DNA of 32,363 nt from Bradyrhizobium lablabi. Its GTDB lineage: Bacteria; Pseudomonadota; Alphaproteobacteria; Rhizobiales; Xanthobacteraceae. The stretch spans positions 129,052 to 161,414 of the forward strand of contig NZ_LLYB01000125.1 in the NCBI RefSeq assembly GCF_001440475.1. Direction: 5' to 3'. A model generated the notes under the pieces. That model was not told where the DNA came from, ran no database searches, and was given only the letters and a program-made list of their open reading frames with translations. Positions within the stretch are counted from its first letter, which is position 1. Every line of letters starts with the position of its first letter. The translations under genes were made by a program, and so were the position numbers. This document shows, in pieces, positions 24,990 through 31,977 of this stretch.

Positions 24990-25742
24990 ATGGAGACCTT
25001 TTTGACCAAAACCATGACGATCGTCGCGCTGCTCTGTTTTCTCGTGGTCGGCGCCGCCGTCACTGCCATTGTTGGCCGCGACAGCGTACCTGCCGCCCGG
25101 TTCGAGCTGGCGTCGGCTTCCACCGTCCAGGCTCCGGTCTCGAACAAGGAGAGCAAGAAGGATCGCCTCGCGGTCATCACCTACGCTACCGCCGCGCTTG
25201 AACCTCAGCCGATGGATGCGGCGCTGAGCGAATCGCTGCGCCGGGCCTATGCCTCGACGTCGCCCGCCGATCTCGGCATGCCCAAGGAGATCGCGGCGCC
25301 CGCCGCTCCGTCCACGACACAGGCTCTCGCGCCGATCACCGTGCCTGCGCCCGCCAAGCCCAAGGCCGCCGAGCCCAAGACCAGTGAGCCCAAGACCACT
25401 GAGCCCAAGGCGGCCGCCAAGCCGCAGCCGCAGAAAAGCTACGCCCTGCTCAGCGACGTCCAGATCGCCGGCATCAAGGAGCGCCTGAAACTGTCCGCGT
25501 CGCAGGAGTCCTATTGGCCGCCGGTGGAGACCGCGCTGCGCGCCGTCGCCCGCAAGATTCATGCAGGCCGCCAGGCTAATCCGAACGCGACGGGCGTGCC
25601 GATCGATCCCGACTCCGCGGAAGTCCAGCAATTGAAATCGGCGGCGATGCCGCTGCTGTTCCAGTTGCGCGAAGACCAGAAGAGCGAAGTCCGCTCGCTG
25701 GCCCGCATCATCGGCCTGGAAAAAGTCGCCGCAATGATCTGA
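24990..25742 (+). CDS. Membrane-anchored or secreted protein with Spy/CpxP-like (LTXXQ) C-terminal region
   Basis: From the ATG at 24990 it has 250 residues. A signal anchor (MTIVALLCFLVVGAAVTAIVG) is followed by a low-complexity Ala/Pro/Lys region with a short EPKT repeat at about residues 128-142. The C-terminal helical region resembles the LTXXQ-type periplasmic chaperone family (LKLSASQESYWPPVETALRAVARK, then QLREDQKSEVRSLARIIGL). That family senses or protects against envelope stress; the assignment is by motif resemblance only. A TTG at 25002 has a better-placed GGAG six bases upstream and is a serious alternative start. Confidence 0.72.
   Translation: METFLTKTMTIVALLCFLVVGAAVTAIVGRDSVPAARFELASASTVQAPVSNKESKKDRLAVITYATAALEPQPMDAALSESLRRAYASTSPADLGMPKEIAAPAAPSTTQALAPITVPAPAKPKAAEPKTSEPKTTEPKAAAKPQPQKSYALLSDVQIAGIKERLKLSASQESYWPPVETALRAVARKIHAGRQANPNATGVPIDPDSAEVQQLKSAAMPLLFQLREDQKSEVRSLARIIGLEKVAAMI
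25371..25409 (+). repeat. Short tandem repeat coding EPKT units
   Basis: Two 15-base copies (GAGCCCAAGACCAGT and GAGCCCAAGACCACT) and a partial third lie in frame in the linker of the Spy/CpxP-like gene, coding EPKTS-EPKTT-EPK. Copy number is likely to vary between strains. Confidence 0.8.
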
Positions 25743-25800
25743 GCGGCGAGCGTAAGCGGCCGCTGGTTCCAGACGTCTTACCCACACACAACATCGTACA

Positions 25801-25825
25801 GGAACATCGTCCCTCCCCACGCGTT
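25801..25825 (+). promoter_or_regulatory. Perfect EcfG (general stress response) promoter
   Basis: GGAAC (25801-25805), exactly 16 bases, then CGTT (25822-25825) matches the alphaproteobacterial EcfG consensus GGAAC-N16/17-CGTT at every key base. It lies 23 bases before the first ATG of the next gene, leaving a short leader that just holds the GGGAG ribosome-binding site. Confidence 0.7.
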
Positions 25826-25848
25826 GCCCGCGAGGATGAGGGAGATTG

Positions 25849-26571
25849 ATGATGCGTACAGCAACCGCCTATTTTGCCGGGGTAGGAACCGTGGTCGTGG
25901 CGGTCGCTGCTGGCCTTGGCGGCGGATATTTTGCCGCGAACATCGTCAGCCCGCCGACGCAGGCGGTTTCCAAGCTGGAACGCAGGATGTCGGCGGAGTC
26001 GATTCCCGTCGCCACGCAGCCGGCGGAGCCAGTGCCTCAGGCCGCGGCAACAGCCGCCGCCGCTGCGAATCCCGCTCCAGCCAATCCCGCTACCGTGCCG
26101 GCACAGCAGCAGGCGCAAACACAGCCGCAAACCGCCGCGGCGCCTGTCAACGCAGCACCGCCTGTCAACAACGCTCCCGCCGAAGAGAAGTCGGCCAACA
26201 ACAACGTAGCGAGTAACAACGCGGCTCCGGTGCAGCCGGCAGAACCCGCGCCGCGCGCTACGAAGCCTGCCGAGCAGGCGAGCGAAAGGAGCACCGCGCC
26301 GCAGACGCAGGACGCGTTTGCCAAGGCGCGCGACGCCGACCTCAGGCGCGCTGCCGCCGAACAGCGGCGCGCCGAGCGTCGCCAGCGCTGGGCCGACAAG
26401 CGCCGGCTGCGCCAGCCGCGTGAGCAGGAATTGGATGCCGTCGAGGATCGGATCCGCGAAGAGACTGAGCCGCGGCGCATTCGGATCCGGGAAGAGCCCG
26501 GGCCGAGAGATCTGTTCGCCGAACCGGCGCGCGTCGAAGGTCCGCGGATCAGGCTGTTCGATCAGGATTGA
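25849..26571 (+). CDS. Membrane-anchored Ala/Pro/Gln-rich protein with basic C-terminal helix
   Basis: This 240-residue protein has one N-terminal transmembrane segment (AYFAGVGTVVVAVAAGLGGGYF). A long low-complexity Ala/Pro/Asn/Gln linker runs over about residues 50-140. An Arg/Glu-rich, probably helical segment follows (ARDADLRRAAAEQRRAERRQ onward), ending in RIRIREEPGPRDLFAEPAR. I recognise no family. GGGAG lies upstream of two adjacent ATGs (25849 and 25852); the second has the better spacing. A perfect EcfG-type promoter lies immediately upstream, so an envelope protein induced in general stress is plausible. Confidence 0.72.
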   Translation: MMRTATAYFAGVGTVVVAVAAGLGGGYFAANIVSPPTQAVSKLERRMSAESIPVATQPAEPVPQAAATAAAAANPAPANPATVPAQQQAQTQPQTAAAPVNAAPPVNNAPAEEKSANNNVASNNAAPVQPAEPAPRATKPAEQASERSTAPQTQDAFAKARDADLRRAAAEQRRAERRQRWADKRRLRQPREQELDAVEDRIREETEPRRIRIREEPGPRDLFAEPARVEGPRIRLFDQD

Positions 26572-26715
26572 TCCGACCAGAGCAATCGCCGCAGCGTAGC
26601 CTTCGGTGTGCCGGACGCGATGCAGCGTGAAACGCTGCATCGCAGAGCCGGGGCCCAATCGTCGCGCGACATAGACCCCGCATCACACGCATCACATCAA
26701 ACCAACAAGTACGTC

Positions 26716-26952
26716 CTAGCCGCCGCGCGATTCCACCACCTTGCGGCAGGCTTCCGAGAGGTTCGCCTTGTTCGCTTTCAGGCAGGCGTTCATCTGCGGC
26801 GGCTTGCCGATATGTTCGGCGCAGAATTTTCCGGCATCCGAGCGGCAGGCCATCTGCTCCTGCGGGGACGGTCCGGATTGCGCCTGGGCCAGCGAAGCGG
26901 CGGCGAGGGAGAAGATCAGCGTGGCAGCCGCGGCATGGATTGATTTCATCAT
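26716..26952 (-). CDS. Small secreted protein with cysteine-rich repeat
   Basis: This 78-residue protein has a clear signal peptide (MMKSIHAAAATLIFSLAAAS, cleavage near AQA-Q). The mature part of about 54 residues has four cysteines in the order MACRSDAGKFCAEHIGK, MNACLKANKANLSEACRKV. This spacing resembles the cysteine-rich repeat of Golgi GLG1-type proteins, also found in many small bacterial secreted proteins. Two disulfides are likely. An AAGGTG site precedes the tandem ATGs. The gene is divergent from the next small secreted-protein gene across a region with repeated palindromes. Confidence 0.8.
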   Translation of the reverse strand: MMKSIHAAAATLIFSLAAASLAQAQSGPSPQEQMACRSDAGKFCAEHIGKPPQMNACLKANKANLSEACRKVVESRGG

Positions 26953-27025
26953 GGATCACCTTTTGACGAGAATGGAGGGCTTTGAAAGCGCGCGAAAACT
27001 CGTCGAGGTTGCGTCGCCGGTCCAT

Positions 27026-27127
27026 GCCATGTTCATGGGCGTCGGAAATCGCGCGCAAGCCGCCCGCGTCAGCCCGACACCATTTTCATGGGATGTTGCC
27101 GCGCGCTGCGATGGACCATGTACATCC
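27026..27127. promoter_or_regulatory. Cluster of CCATG-TT-CATGG-like palindromes
   Basis: Three related sites lie between two divergent small-protein genes. CCATGTTCATGG is at 27027-27038, CCATTTTCATGG at 27080-27091, and CCATGTACATCC at 27116-27127. Their centres are 53 and 36 bases apart. The first is identical to the core of the palindrome upstream of the response regulator gene at 30205. They may be operators for one regulator, perhaps that response regulator. Confidence 0.45.
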
Positions 27128-27196
27128 TGCGTCGGCTGCGGTGAGCGATCGGCACACCGCGAAGGAGCTGCACGCCCAATTCGGGAGAGATTACAC

Positions 27197-27487
27197 ATGG
27201 TGAAGAAGACAGGTTGGCTGAGCGCTGGTCTGACGCTCGCGGCGTTCTCTGCGCTCGCTTCGTTCGCGCTGGGCGGCGCAAGTTCGGCCCAGGCCGCGGT
27301 GGTTTATTGCAAGACGGTCGGCGTGCCGAAGGGCTGCGTGGCGCGGCCGACGCCGGTCGCGAGAGCGGTGGTTGCCACACCGGTCGTCGGCGTCGGCGCT
27401 GTCGGCGTCGGTGCGCCTGGCGTCGGCGTCCGCCCCGGTACCCCGATGAACCGCGGCGGCCCGGTCAACCGCGTCGGCCGCCGCTGA
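27197..27487 (+). CDS. Small secreted Val/Gly-rich hypothetical protein
   Basis: This 96-residue protein starts at ATG 27197 with GGGAGAG eight bases upstream. The signal peptide (WLSAGLTLAAFSALASFALG, then ASSAQA-A) is strong. The mature chain begins VVYCKTVGVPKGCVARP, with two cysteines that may form a disulfide. It continues into a Val/Gly/Pro low-complexity tail (VVGVGAVGVGAPGVGVRPG) and a basic end (NRGGPVNRVGRR). No known domain is recognised. It is convergent with the sensor kinase gene 15 bases downstream. Confidence 0.75.
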   Translation: MVKKTGWLSAGLTLAAFSALASFALGGASSAQAAVVYCKTVGVPKGCVARPTPVARAVVATPVVGVGAVGVGAPGVGVRPGTPMNRGGPVNRVGRR

Positions 27488-27502
27488 GGCAAATACGCAA
27501 AG

Positions 27503-29464
27503 CTAACCGGCAGCGCCGTCGCTGTCGGGAAAGCGGTGGGGCAGTGTCAATCTCACGCGCGTACCTTGATCGGTCCCATGATCAGCCCCTTGGGCGCAGG
27601 AGCTCAGTTCCAGCTCCGCGCCACAGCGCGCAGCGCGGCTTCGCATGTTGCGCAGGCCGCGCGCCGCCTTTATGGCGCCTGCTGCTGCGCCATCCGACGT
27701 GATCTCAAAACCCTTGCCGTCATCCTCGACGGTGATGCAGCCGCGCTCGAGGCCATCGGTGCCGGCCAGCGTCTCGATCCTCACCGTGATACGCTTCGCA
27801 TTGGCATGCTTGACCGCGTTGGTCACGGCCTCATCCAGCAGCCGCACGATCTGGATCACATGCCAGGGTCGCAGCTCGGGGTGAACCGGCAGGCCCTGCG
27901 GCGTGACCGCGCGCCAGTCCAGCGCGATGTCGTGCGGACGCAACTGCGCCATCGCGCGTTCGCGCCAGGAGCCCAGCGCCAGCATCAAATCGCCGCCGAT
28001 GTCGTCCATGGAGTCGATGACGAGGCGCAGATCCTTCAGCGCCGCGCGCGCGGCATCGCCGATACCCGCGCTGCCGTTGCCGCGCTCGCTCAAGGCCACG
28101 ATGCTGACGAGCTGGCCGCCGAGGCCGTCATGCAGGTCGCGCATCAGCCGCGTGCGCTCGCGCGCCAGTGCGGCGGCGCGGGCACGCTCCTCCTCGCGGG
28201 CGAAACTGACCTTCAGCTTTTCCTCTGCCTCGCGCACCTGGGTGACCAGGCGGCCGGCAAAGCCGTCGACCTGGTTCAGCGCCCGCGCAAACCGCCACGT
28301 CAATCCCGCGCCGATCGCGACCAGCATCGCCGAATAGGACAGGCGCGCGGTGAAGATTCGGTTCGGCGTCATCTGGAACACCGAGAGCAGATCCGCGATC
28401 CAGCAGGTCAGCATGATCGTGACCGCGCAGCCGAGCAGGAGGCTCGCGACGTTCGGCCGTCTCAACGCTGAGCGCGCCGTGACGATAGCCATGATCAGAA
28501 GCGAGATGCCGACCATCGGCACCGCGAGAATCAGGAACAGCGCGCGCACCATCGCCTGGTTGCCGAACAGGCCGGCAAGCGCCAGCAGCACGCCGGGAAT
28601 GAAAAGGATCCAGCCATAGCGCTGCCATTTCCATCCCGAAAACAACAGCGCGAATGTCAGCACCAATGCGCTTTCGATCGGCGCGGAGGAAATCAGGATC
28701 ACGTTGAGCTTGGAGAGCGGCGTTTCCCCGCCCATCGGTGTCTGCAGAAAGGCCTGTCCGACACCGACCGCCATCGCTGCCGCGAGCACGCCGTAGGCCG
28801 CCTCGTGGCGCCGCATCACCCACATGATGCCGAGGATGACCGCCAGGATCGCCTGCCAGGACGAGAACACCACCGGCAGTGTGACGAAGACCAAAGTCCT
28901 CAGATCATAGCTCGGGCGCAACAGTTCATCCGGGCCGACCCAGATGCGATCGAGGAAGCCCGTGATCGGGCCCCAGATGAACAGGCGGATCGAGATGGCG
29001 TTGTCGCCGTCGCGCAATACCGATGCCGGGATCACCGCGATCGCCGGCGTGTTGCGGTCGGGCCGGTTGGCCGTGGGATCGCGCCGGCTGTCGAGGATCA
29101 CGACATCGTTGACGCTGACCTCGACGCCGTTGGTGAAGCGCGGCAGAAACACCGACCAGGGCTGCGCGGCCTCGCCGGACGGGCGGACGAATTGCGCGCT
29201 GAAGCGGGGCGGGTCGTTCATCGCGTCCCGGCGCGGCGAGAAATAGGGCAGCGTCACCGCCCGCTCGATGCCGGCCTGGCTGAGCTGAAACGCCGTCATC
29301 TGATACTGCGCGGGAGGCCCCGGCAGCGACTGCAGCAGCGCCACGACGCAGCCGCCAGCGATCACCGCCTGCAGCAGAAGGTATTGAATCAGACGAGACG
29401 ATTGCAGCCGCCGCCGCTCGCGGCCGGGCAGCTCCGGTTGCGCGTCGTCGGCGTGATCGTTCAC
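27503..29464 (-). CDS. Sensor histidine kinase, NarL-class (HisKA_3) with 7TM-type sensor
   Basis: This 653-residue kinase starts at a GTG whose last bases overlap the response regulator stop (GTGA), so the two are translationally coupled. Order: one transmembrane helix (about 25-46), then an extracytoplasmic beta-rich domain (about 47-185). About seven helices follow (LVFVTLPVVFSSWQAILAVI through LSYSAMLVAIGAGLTWRFA), resembling 7TMR-DISM sensors. A coiled segment (VREAEEKLKVSFAREEERAR) leads to the HisKA_3 dimerisation domain with RDLHDGLGGQL (His445). An HATPase domain follows (DEAVTNAVKHANAKRITVRIE, VEDDGKGF, GLRNMRSRAARCGAELEL). The signal is unknown. The frame continues upstream through the regulator gene in the wrong phase, so a longer protein is not credible. 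Confidence 0.93.
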   Translation of the reverse strand: MNDHADDAQPELPGRERRRLQSSRLIQYLLLQAVIAGGCVVALLQSLPGPPAQYQMTAFQLSQAGIERAVTLPYFSPRRDAMNDPPRFSAQFVRPSGEAAQPWSVFLPRFTNGVEVSVNDVVILDSRRDPTANRPDRNTPAIAVIPASVLRDGDNAISIRLFIWGPITGFLDRIWVGPDELLRPSYDLRTLVFVTLPVVFSSWQAILAVILGIMWVMRRHEAAYGVLAAAMAVGVGQAFLQTPMGGETPLSKLNVILISSAPIESALVLTFALLFSGWKWQRYGWILFIPGVLLALAGLFGNQAMVRALFLILAVPMVGISLLIMAIVTARSALRRPNVASLLLGCAVTIMLTCWIADLLSVFQMTPNRIFTARLSYSAMLVAIGAGLTWRFARALNQVDGFAGRLVTQVREAEEKLKVSFAREEERARAAALARERTRLMRDLHDGLGGQLVSIVALSERGNGSAGIGDAARAALKDLRLVIDSMDDIGGDLMLALGSWRERAMAQLRPHDIALDWRAVTPQGLPVHPELRPWHVIQIVRLLDEAVTNAVKHANAKRITVRIETLAGTDGLERGCITVEDDGKGFEITSDGAAAGAIKAARGLRNMRSRAARCGAELELSSCAQGADHGTDQGTRVRLTLPHRFPDSDGAAG

Positions 29465-30138
29465 AGCTTGATCAAGCCCTGCTGGACCGCCTCGAACACC
29501 GCCTCGCCCCGGGTATGGACTTCGAGCTTGCGATAGATGTTCTTGATATGCCCGGGCACGGTCTGGCGCGACAGGCCGAGATGGCTGGCGATCTCGGCGT
29601 AGCTGAAACCCTTGGCGATGCCCCAGAGAATATCGATCTCGCGCGGCGTCAGCTTGGTGGTGTTGAGCGCGGGGCCGGGCGGCGGCTCGGGCGTGCTCTG
29701 GGTCCGCCGCACGATGAACCGCGCGATCGAGGCCGAGATCGGCGAATGCCCGGCGACGAGGTCGCGCACGGTGGCGGCGATATCGGTCGGGAATGCGTCC
29801 TTGAGCAGATAGCCTGTGGCGCCGACGGTGATCGCCGAAATCACGCTTTCCTCGTCGCCGAGGATCGAGATCACCATGATCTCGGTGTCGGGAAAGCGCC
29901 GCCGGGTTTCCCGGATCAGGTCGACGCCATGGCCGTCGGGCAATTGTAGGTCGGTCAGCAGCACTTTTGGTGCACCCTGTGCGAGACAGGCGCGCGCTTC
30001 GGCCAGCGTGCCCGCGGCCTTCACCTGATACCCGGCCTTGGTCAGGGCGTCCTGCAGCCGCCAAAGCGTCGGCGCGTCGTCCTCGAGCAGCACGACCGTG
30101 ATGGCCTCGGCTTTCGCCCCCTCGCTCAATGAATTCAT
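29461..30138 (-). CDS. Two-component response regulator, NarL/FixJ family
   Basis: This 225-residue regulator has a receiver domain (about 12-130). The acidic pocket is VVLLEDDAP (19-21), and the phosphoacceptor D63 is in LLTDLQLPDG. Ser91 replaces the usual Thr in MVISILGDEE, and Lys113 is in GYLLKDAF. A Pro-rich linker leads to a LuxR-type helix-turn-helix (KLTPREIDILWGIAKGFSYA, ASHLGLSRQTVPGHIKNIYR). A GGAG site lies eight bases before the ATG. The downstream kinase gene overlaps it by four bases, so the pair is one operon with the regulator first. A palindrome at 30205 about 66 bases upstream may be its autoregulatory site. Confidence 0.95.
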   Translation of the reverse strand: MNSLSEGAKAEAITVVLLEDDAPTLWRLQDALTKAGYQVKAAGTLAEARACLAQGAPKVLLTDLQLPDGHGVDLIRETRRRFPDTEIMVISILGDEESVISAITVGATGYLLKDAFPTDIAATVRDLVAGHSPISASIARFIVRRTQSTPEPPPGPALNTTKLTPREIDILWGIAKGFSYAEIASHLGLSRQTVPGHIKNIYRKLEVHTRGEAVFEAVQQGLIKL

Positions 30139-30204
30139 CTGAAAACTCCGGCCGCTGTCCCTGCAGCCCGGCCAAGTGTAACGCCGCCGCTGTTTTTTGC
30201 GACA

Positions 30205-30218
30205 CCCATGTTCATGGG
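30205..30218. promoter_or_regulatory. Perfect palindrome CCCATG-TT-CATGGG upstream of the response regulator
   Basis: Six-base arms flank a two-base centre. The 7-2-7-like geometry and the CCCAT/ATGGG content recall NarL-family sites (heptamers facing each other two bases apart). It lies between the divergent response regulator and threonine ammonia-lyase genes, and its core recurs at 27027. Confidence 0.5.
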
Positions 30219-30295
30219 GCGGGGTTTTTACGAGATTCGGAGGGGCGCATCAGCCGAAATAGGCTTATACGGTTGCCTCGCAACGAGGTGACCAG

Positions 30296-31564
30296 ATGTC
30301 GAATGCTTCCAAAGACGCGCCGGTGAACCAGCCTGCTTCCGGGGACGGCCGCCTTCCCGTCACATCGGATGATATCACGGCCGCGGCCGCTTCCATCGCC
30401 GGTTCCGTTATCGTCACCGAATGCGACCAGAGCCGGACTCTGAGCGAGATCTGCGGCTGCAACGTCTGGCTCAAATTCGAGAATCTGCAGTTCACCTCCA
30501 CCTTCAAGGAGCGTGGTGCGCTCAACCGGCTGCAGGCGCTGTCGCCGGACGAGCGGCGGCGCGGCGTGATCGCGATGTCGGCCGGCAACCACGCGCAGGG
30601 CGTGGCCTATCATGCAAGTCGGCTCGGCATTCCCGCTAGCATCGTGATGCCGGTCGGCACGCCGATGGTGAAGATCGAGAACACCCGGCGGCACGGCGCG
30701 AACACGATCATTTCCGGCAGGACACTGGAGGAGGCCGGCGAATTCGCGCGCAAGCATGGCGAGGCGAATAACCTCATCATGATCCATCCTTACGACGATC
30801 CGCTGATCATTGCGGGGCAGGGCACCATCGCGCTCGAAATGCTCAAGGCTGTACCTGATCTCGATACGCTGGTGGTGCCGATTGGCGGCGGTGGGCTGAT
30901 CTCCGGCATGGCGATCGCGGCCAAATCGTTGAAGCCGGACTTGCGCATCGTCGGCGTGCAGGCGCAGCTCTATCCGTCGATGTATAACGTGATCCGCGGC
31001 GAGCAACTGCCTATGCGTGGCGATACGCTCGCCGAAGGCATTGCGGTGAAGGTGCCGGGACGGATCACCACCGAAATCATCCGCGCTCTCGTCGATGACA
31101 TCGTTCTCGTCACCGAAGACCAGATCGAACGCGCGGTGTCGATGCTGATCGCGATCGAAAAGACCGTGGTCGAGGGCGCCGGCGCTGTGGGCCTTGCCGC
31201 GGTGCTGGCCGCGCCGGAGCGCTTTGCGGGACGCAATGTCGGGCTGGTGCTGACCGGCGGCAACATCGATACGCGGCTGATCGCGTCCGTGCTGACCCGC
31301 GAACTCGCACGCGAGGGAAGGCTGACGCAGATCGCTATCGACATTGTTGACCGGCCCGGCCAGCTCGCCGCCGTCTCAGCATTACTGGCCGAAGCCGGCG
31401 CCAACATCATCGAGGTCTCGCACCAGCGCACGTTTTCCGATTTGCCGGCCAAGGGCACCTTGCTGGAGGTCGTGATCGAAACGCGAGATCGCGCGCATCT
31501 GGAGGACGTGATGAAGCGGCTCGGCGAGGCCGGGTTTGTCGCGTGGCTGCCGGGGCGGAGGTGA
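30296..31564 (+). CDS. ilvA: Threonine ammonia-lyase (PLP-dependent) with C-terminal ACT domain
   Basis: This 422-residue enzyme converts L-threonine (and often serine) to 2-oxobutyrate and ammonia, the first committed step to isoleucine. The PLP lysine is K71 in TSTFKERGALNRL. AMSAGNHAQGVAYHA binds substrate and cofactor. The phosphate-cup Gly run is PIGGGGLISG (197-200), and VEGAGAVGLAA and VLTGGNID complete the fold-type-II core. Residues from about 345 form a single ACT domain (IAIDIVDRPGQLAAVSALLA, ANIIEVSHQRTF), typical of the medium-length form. An AGGTG site precedes the ATG, and a small hairpin (GTTGC-CTC-GCAAC, 30272-30284) abuts it. Confidence 0.93.
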   Translation: MSNASKDAPVNQPASGDGRLPVTSDDITAAAASIAGSVIVTECDQSRTLSEICGCNVWLKFENLQFTSTFKERGALNRLQALSPDERRRGVIAMSAGNHAQGVAYHASRLGIPASIVMPVGTPMVKIENTRRHGANTIISGRTLEEAGEFARKHGEANNLIMIHPYDDPLIIAGQGTIALEMLKAVPDLDTLVVPIGGGGLISGMAIAAKSLKPDLRIVGVQAQLYPSMYNVIRGEQLPMRGDTLAEGIAVKVPGRITTEIIRALVDDIVLVTEDQIERAVSMLIAIEKTVVEGAGAVGLAAVLAAPERFAGRNVGLVLTGGNIDTRLIASVLTRELAREGRLTQIAIDIVDRPGQLAAVSALLAEAGANIIEVSHQRTFSDLPAKGTLLEVVIETRDRAHLEDVMKRLGEAGFVAWLPGRR

Positions 31565-31854
31565 GTTGACCAACCCTTGCGCCAACGGCTACTGACATCC
31601 TGCTGGCAGGCGGACTGGGTGCACTCGGTGGCGGTTTGAGCAAAGCTGCATTCTTGCGATTGGGGCCCTGATCGCTTACGCGTGAGACGGGCCTTGAGTG
31701 GTCGCACAGCATCGCGAGAAGCACTGTGAACCGCTACACCTCCGGAGGGTTGAACAGAGTGCTGAATCAGCGCGGCGGCTTCAACGGAAGCTGGAGGACA
31801 CCGGCGTCACATGCAAGACATGACGCGGAACGGAAAGTGCGGGGCGTGGAGCCA
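31565..31854. other. Gap after the threonine ammonia-lyase gene; no convincing gene
   Basis: No terminator-like hairpin, tRNA or repeat was seen. A Gly-rich reading frame at 31600-31671 has no start codon. A frame from GTG 31726 runs into the small peptide below, but its first 43 residues look non-coding. Confidence 0.5.
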
Positions 31855-31977
31855 ATGCCTCTCCCGCTGCGCGCTCTGGATCGCATTCCCGACTGGCTCA
31901 AAGGTACCGGGCTCGGAGGAGGTGTCGGCGCGGCAATTGCAGGTGGCACAGGTGGCGACTGTGAGTGCCGCCGTTAA
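31855..31977 (+). CDS. Possible 40-residue Gly-rich peptide
   Basis: An ATG at 31855 with TGGAG five bases upstream opens a 40-residue frame. It has an amphipathic start (PLRALDRIPDWLKGTG), a small-residue segment (LGGGVGAAIAGGTGG) and a CECRR end. The next gene starts inside its last codons, as in coupled gene pairs. The GxxxG-like run recalls membrane-active peptides such as class II bacteriocins, but that is resemblance only. It may not be translated. Confidence 0.25.
   Translation: MPLPLRALDRIPDWLKGTGLGGGVGAAIAGGTGGDCECRR

Noticed and set aside
29466..29478. TTGATCAAG as an FNR/FixK box
   Set aside because: FNR/FixK sites need a four-base spacer (TTGAT-N4-ATCAA). This is a plain palindrome inside the coding region.
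29465..30205. Longer sensor kinase reading through the response regulator region
   Set aside because: That part is an out-of-phase reading of a clear NarL-type regulator, and the kinase has a coupled GTG start at 29464.
31110..31310. Small leftward frames inside the threonine ammonia-lyase gene
   Set aside because: They are antisense to the conserved catalytic and ACT regions and show no independent features.
31600..31671. Gly-rich frame (LLAGGLGALGGGLSK) after the threonine ammonia-lyase gene
   Set aside because: It has no start codon or ribosome-binding site between its upstream stop at 31567 and this segment. It could be a relic but cannot be supported as a gene.
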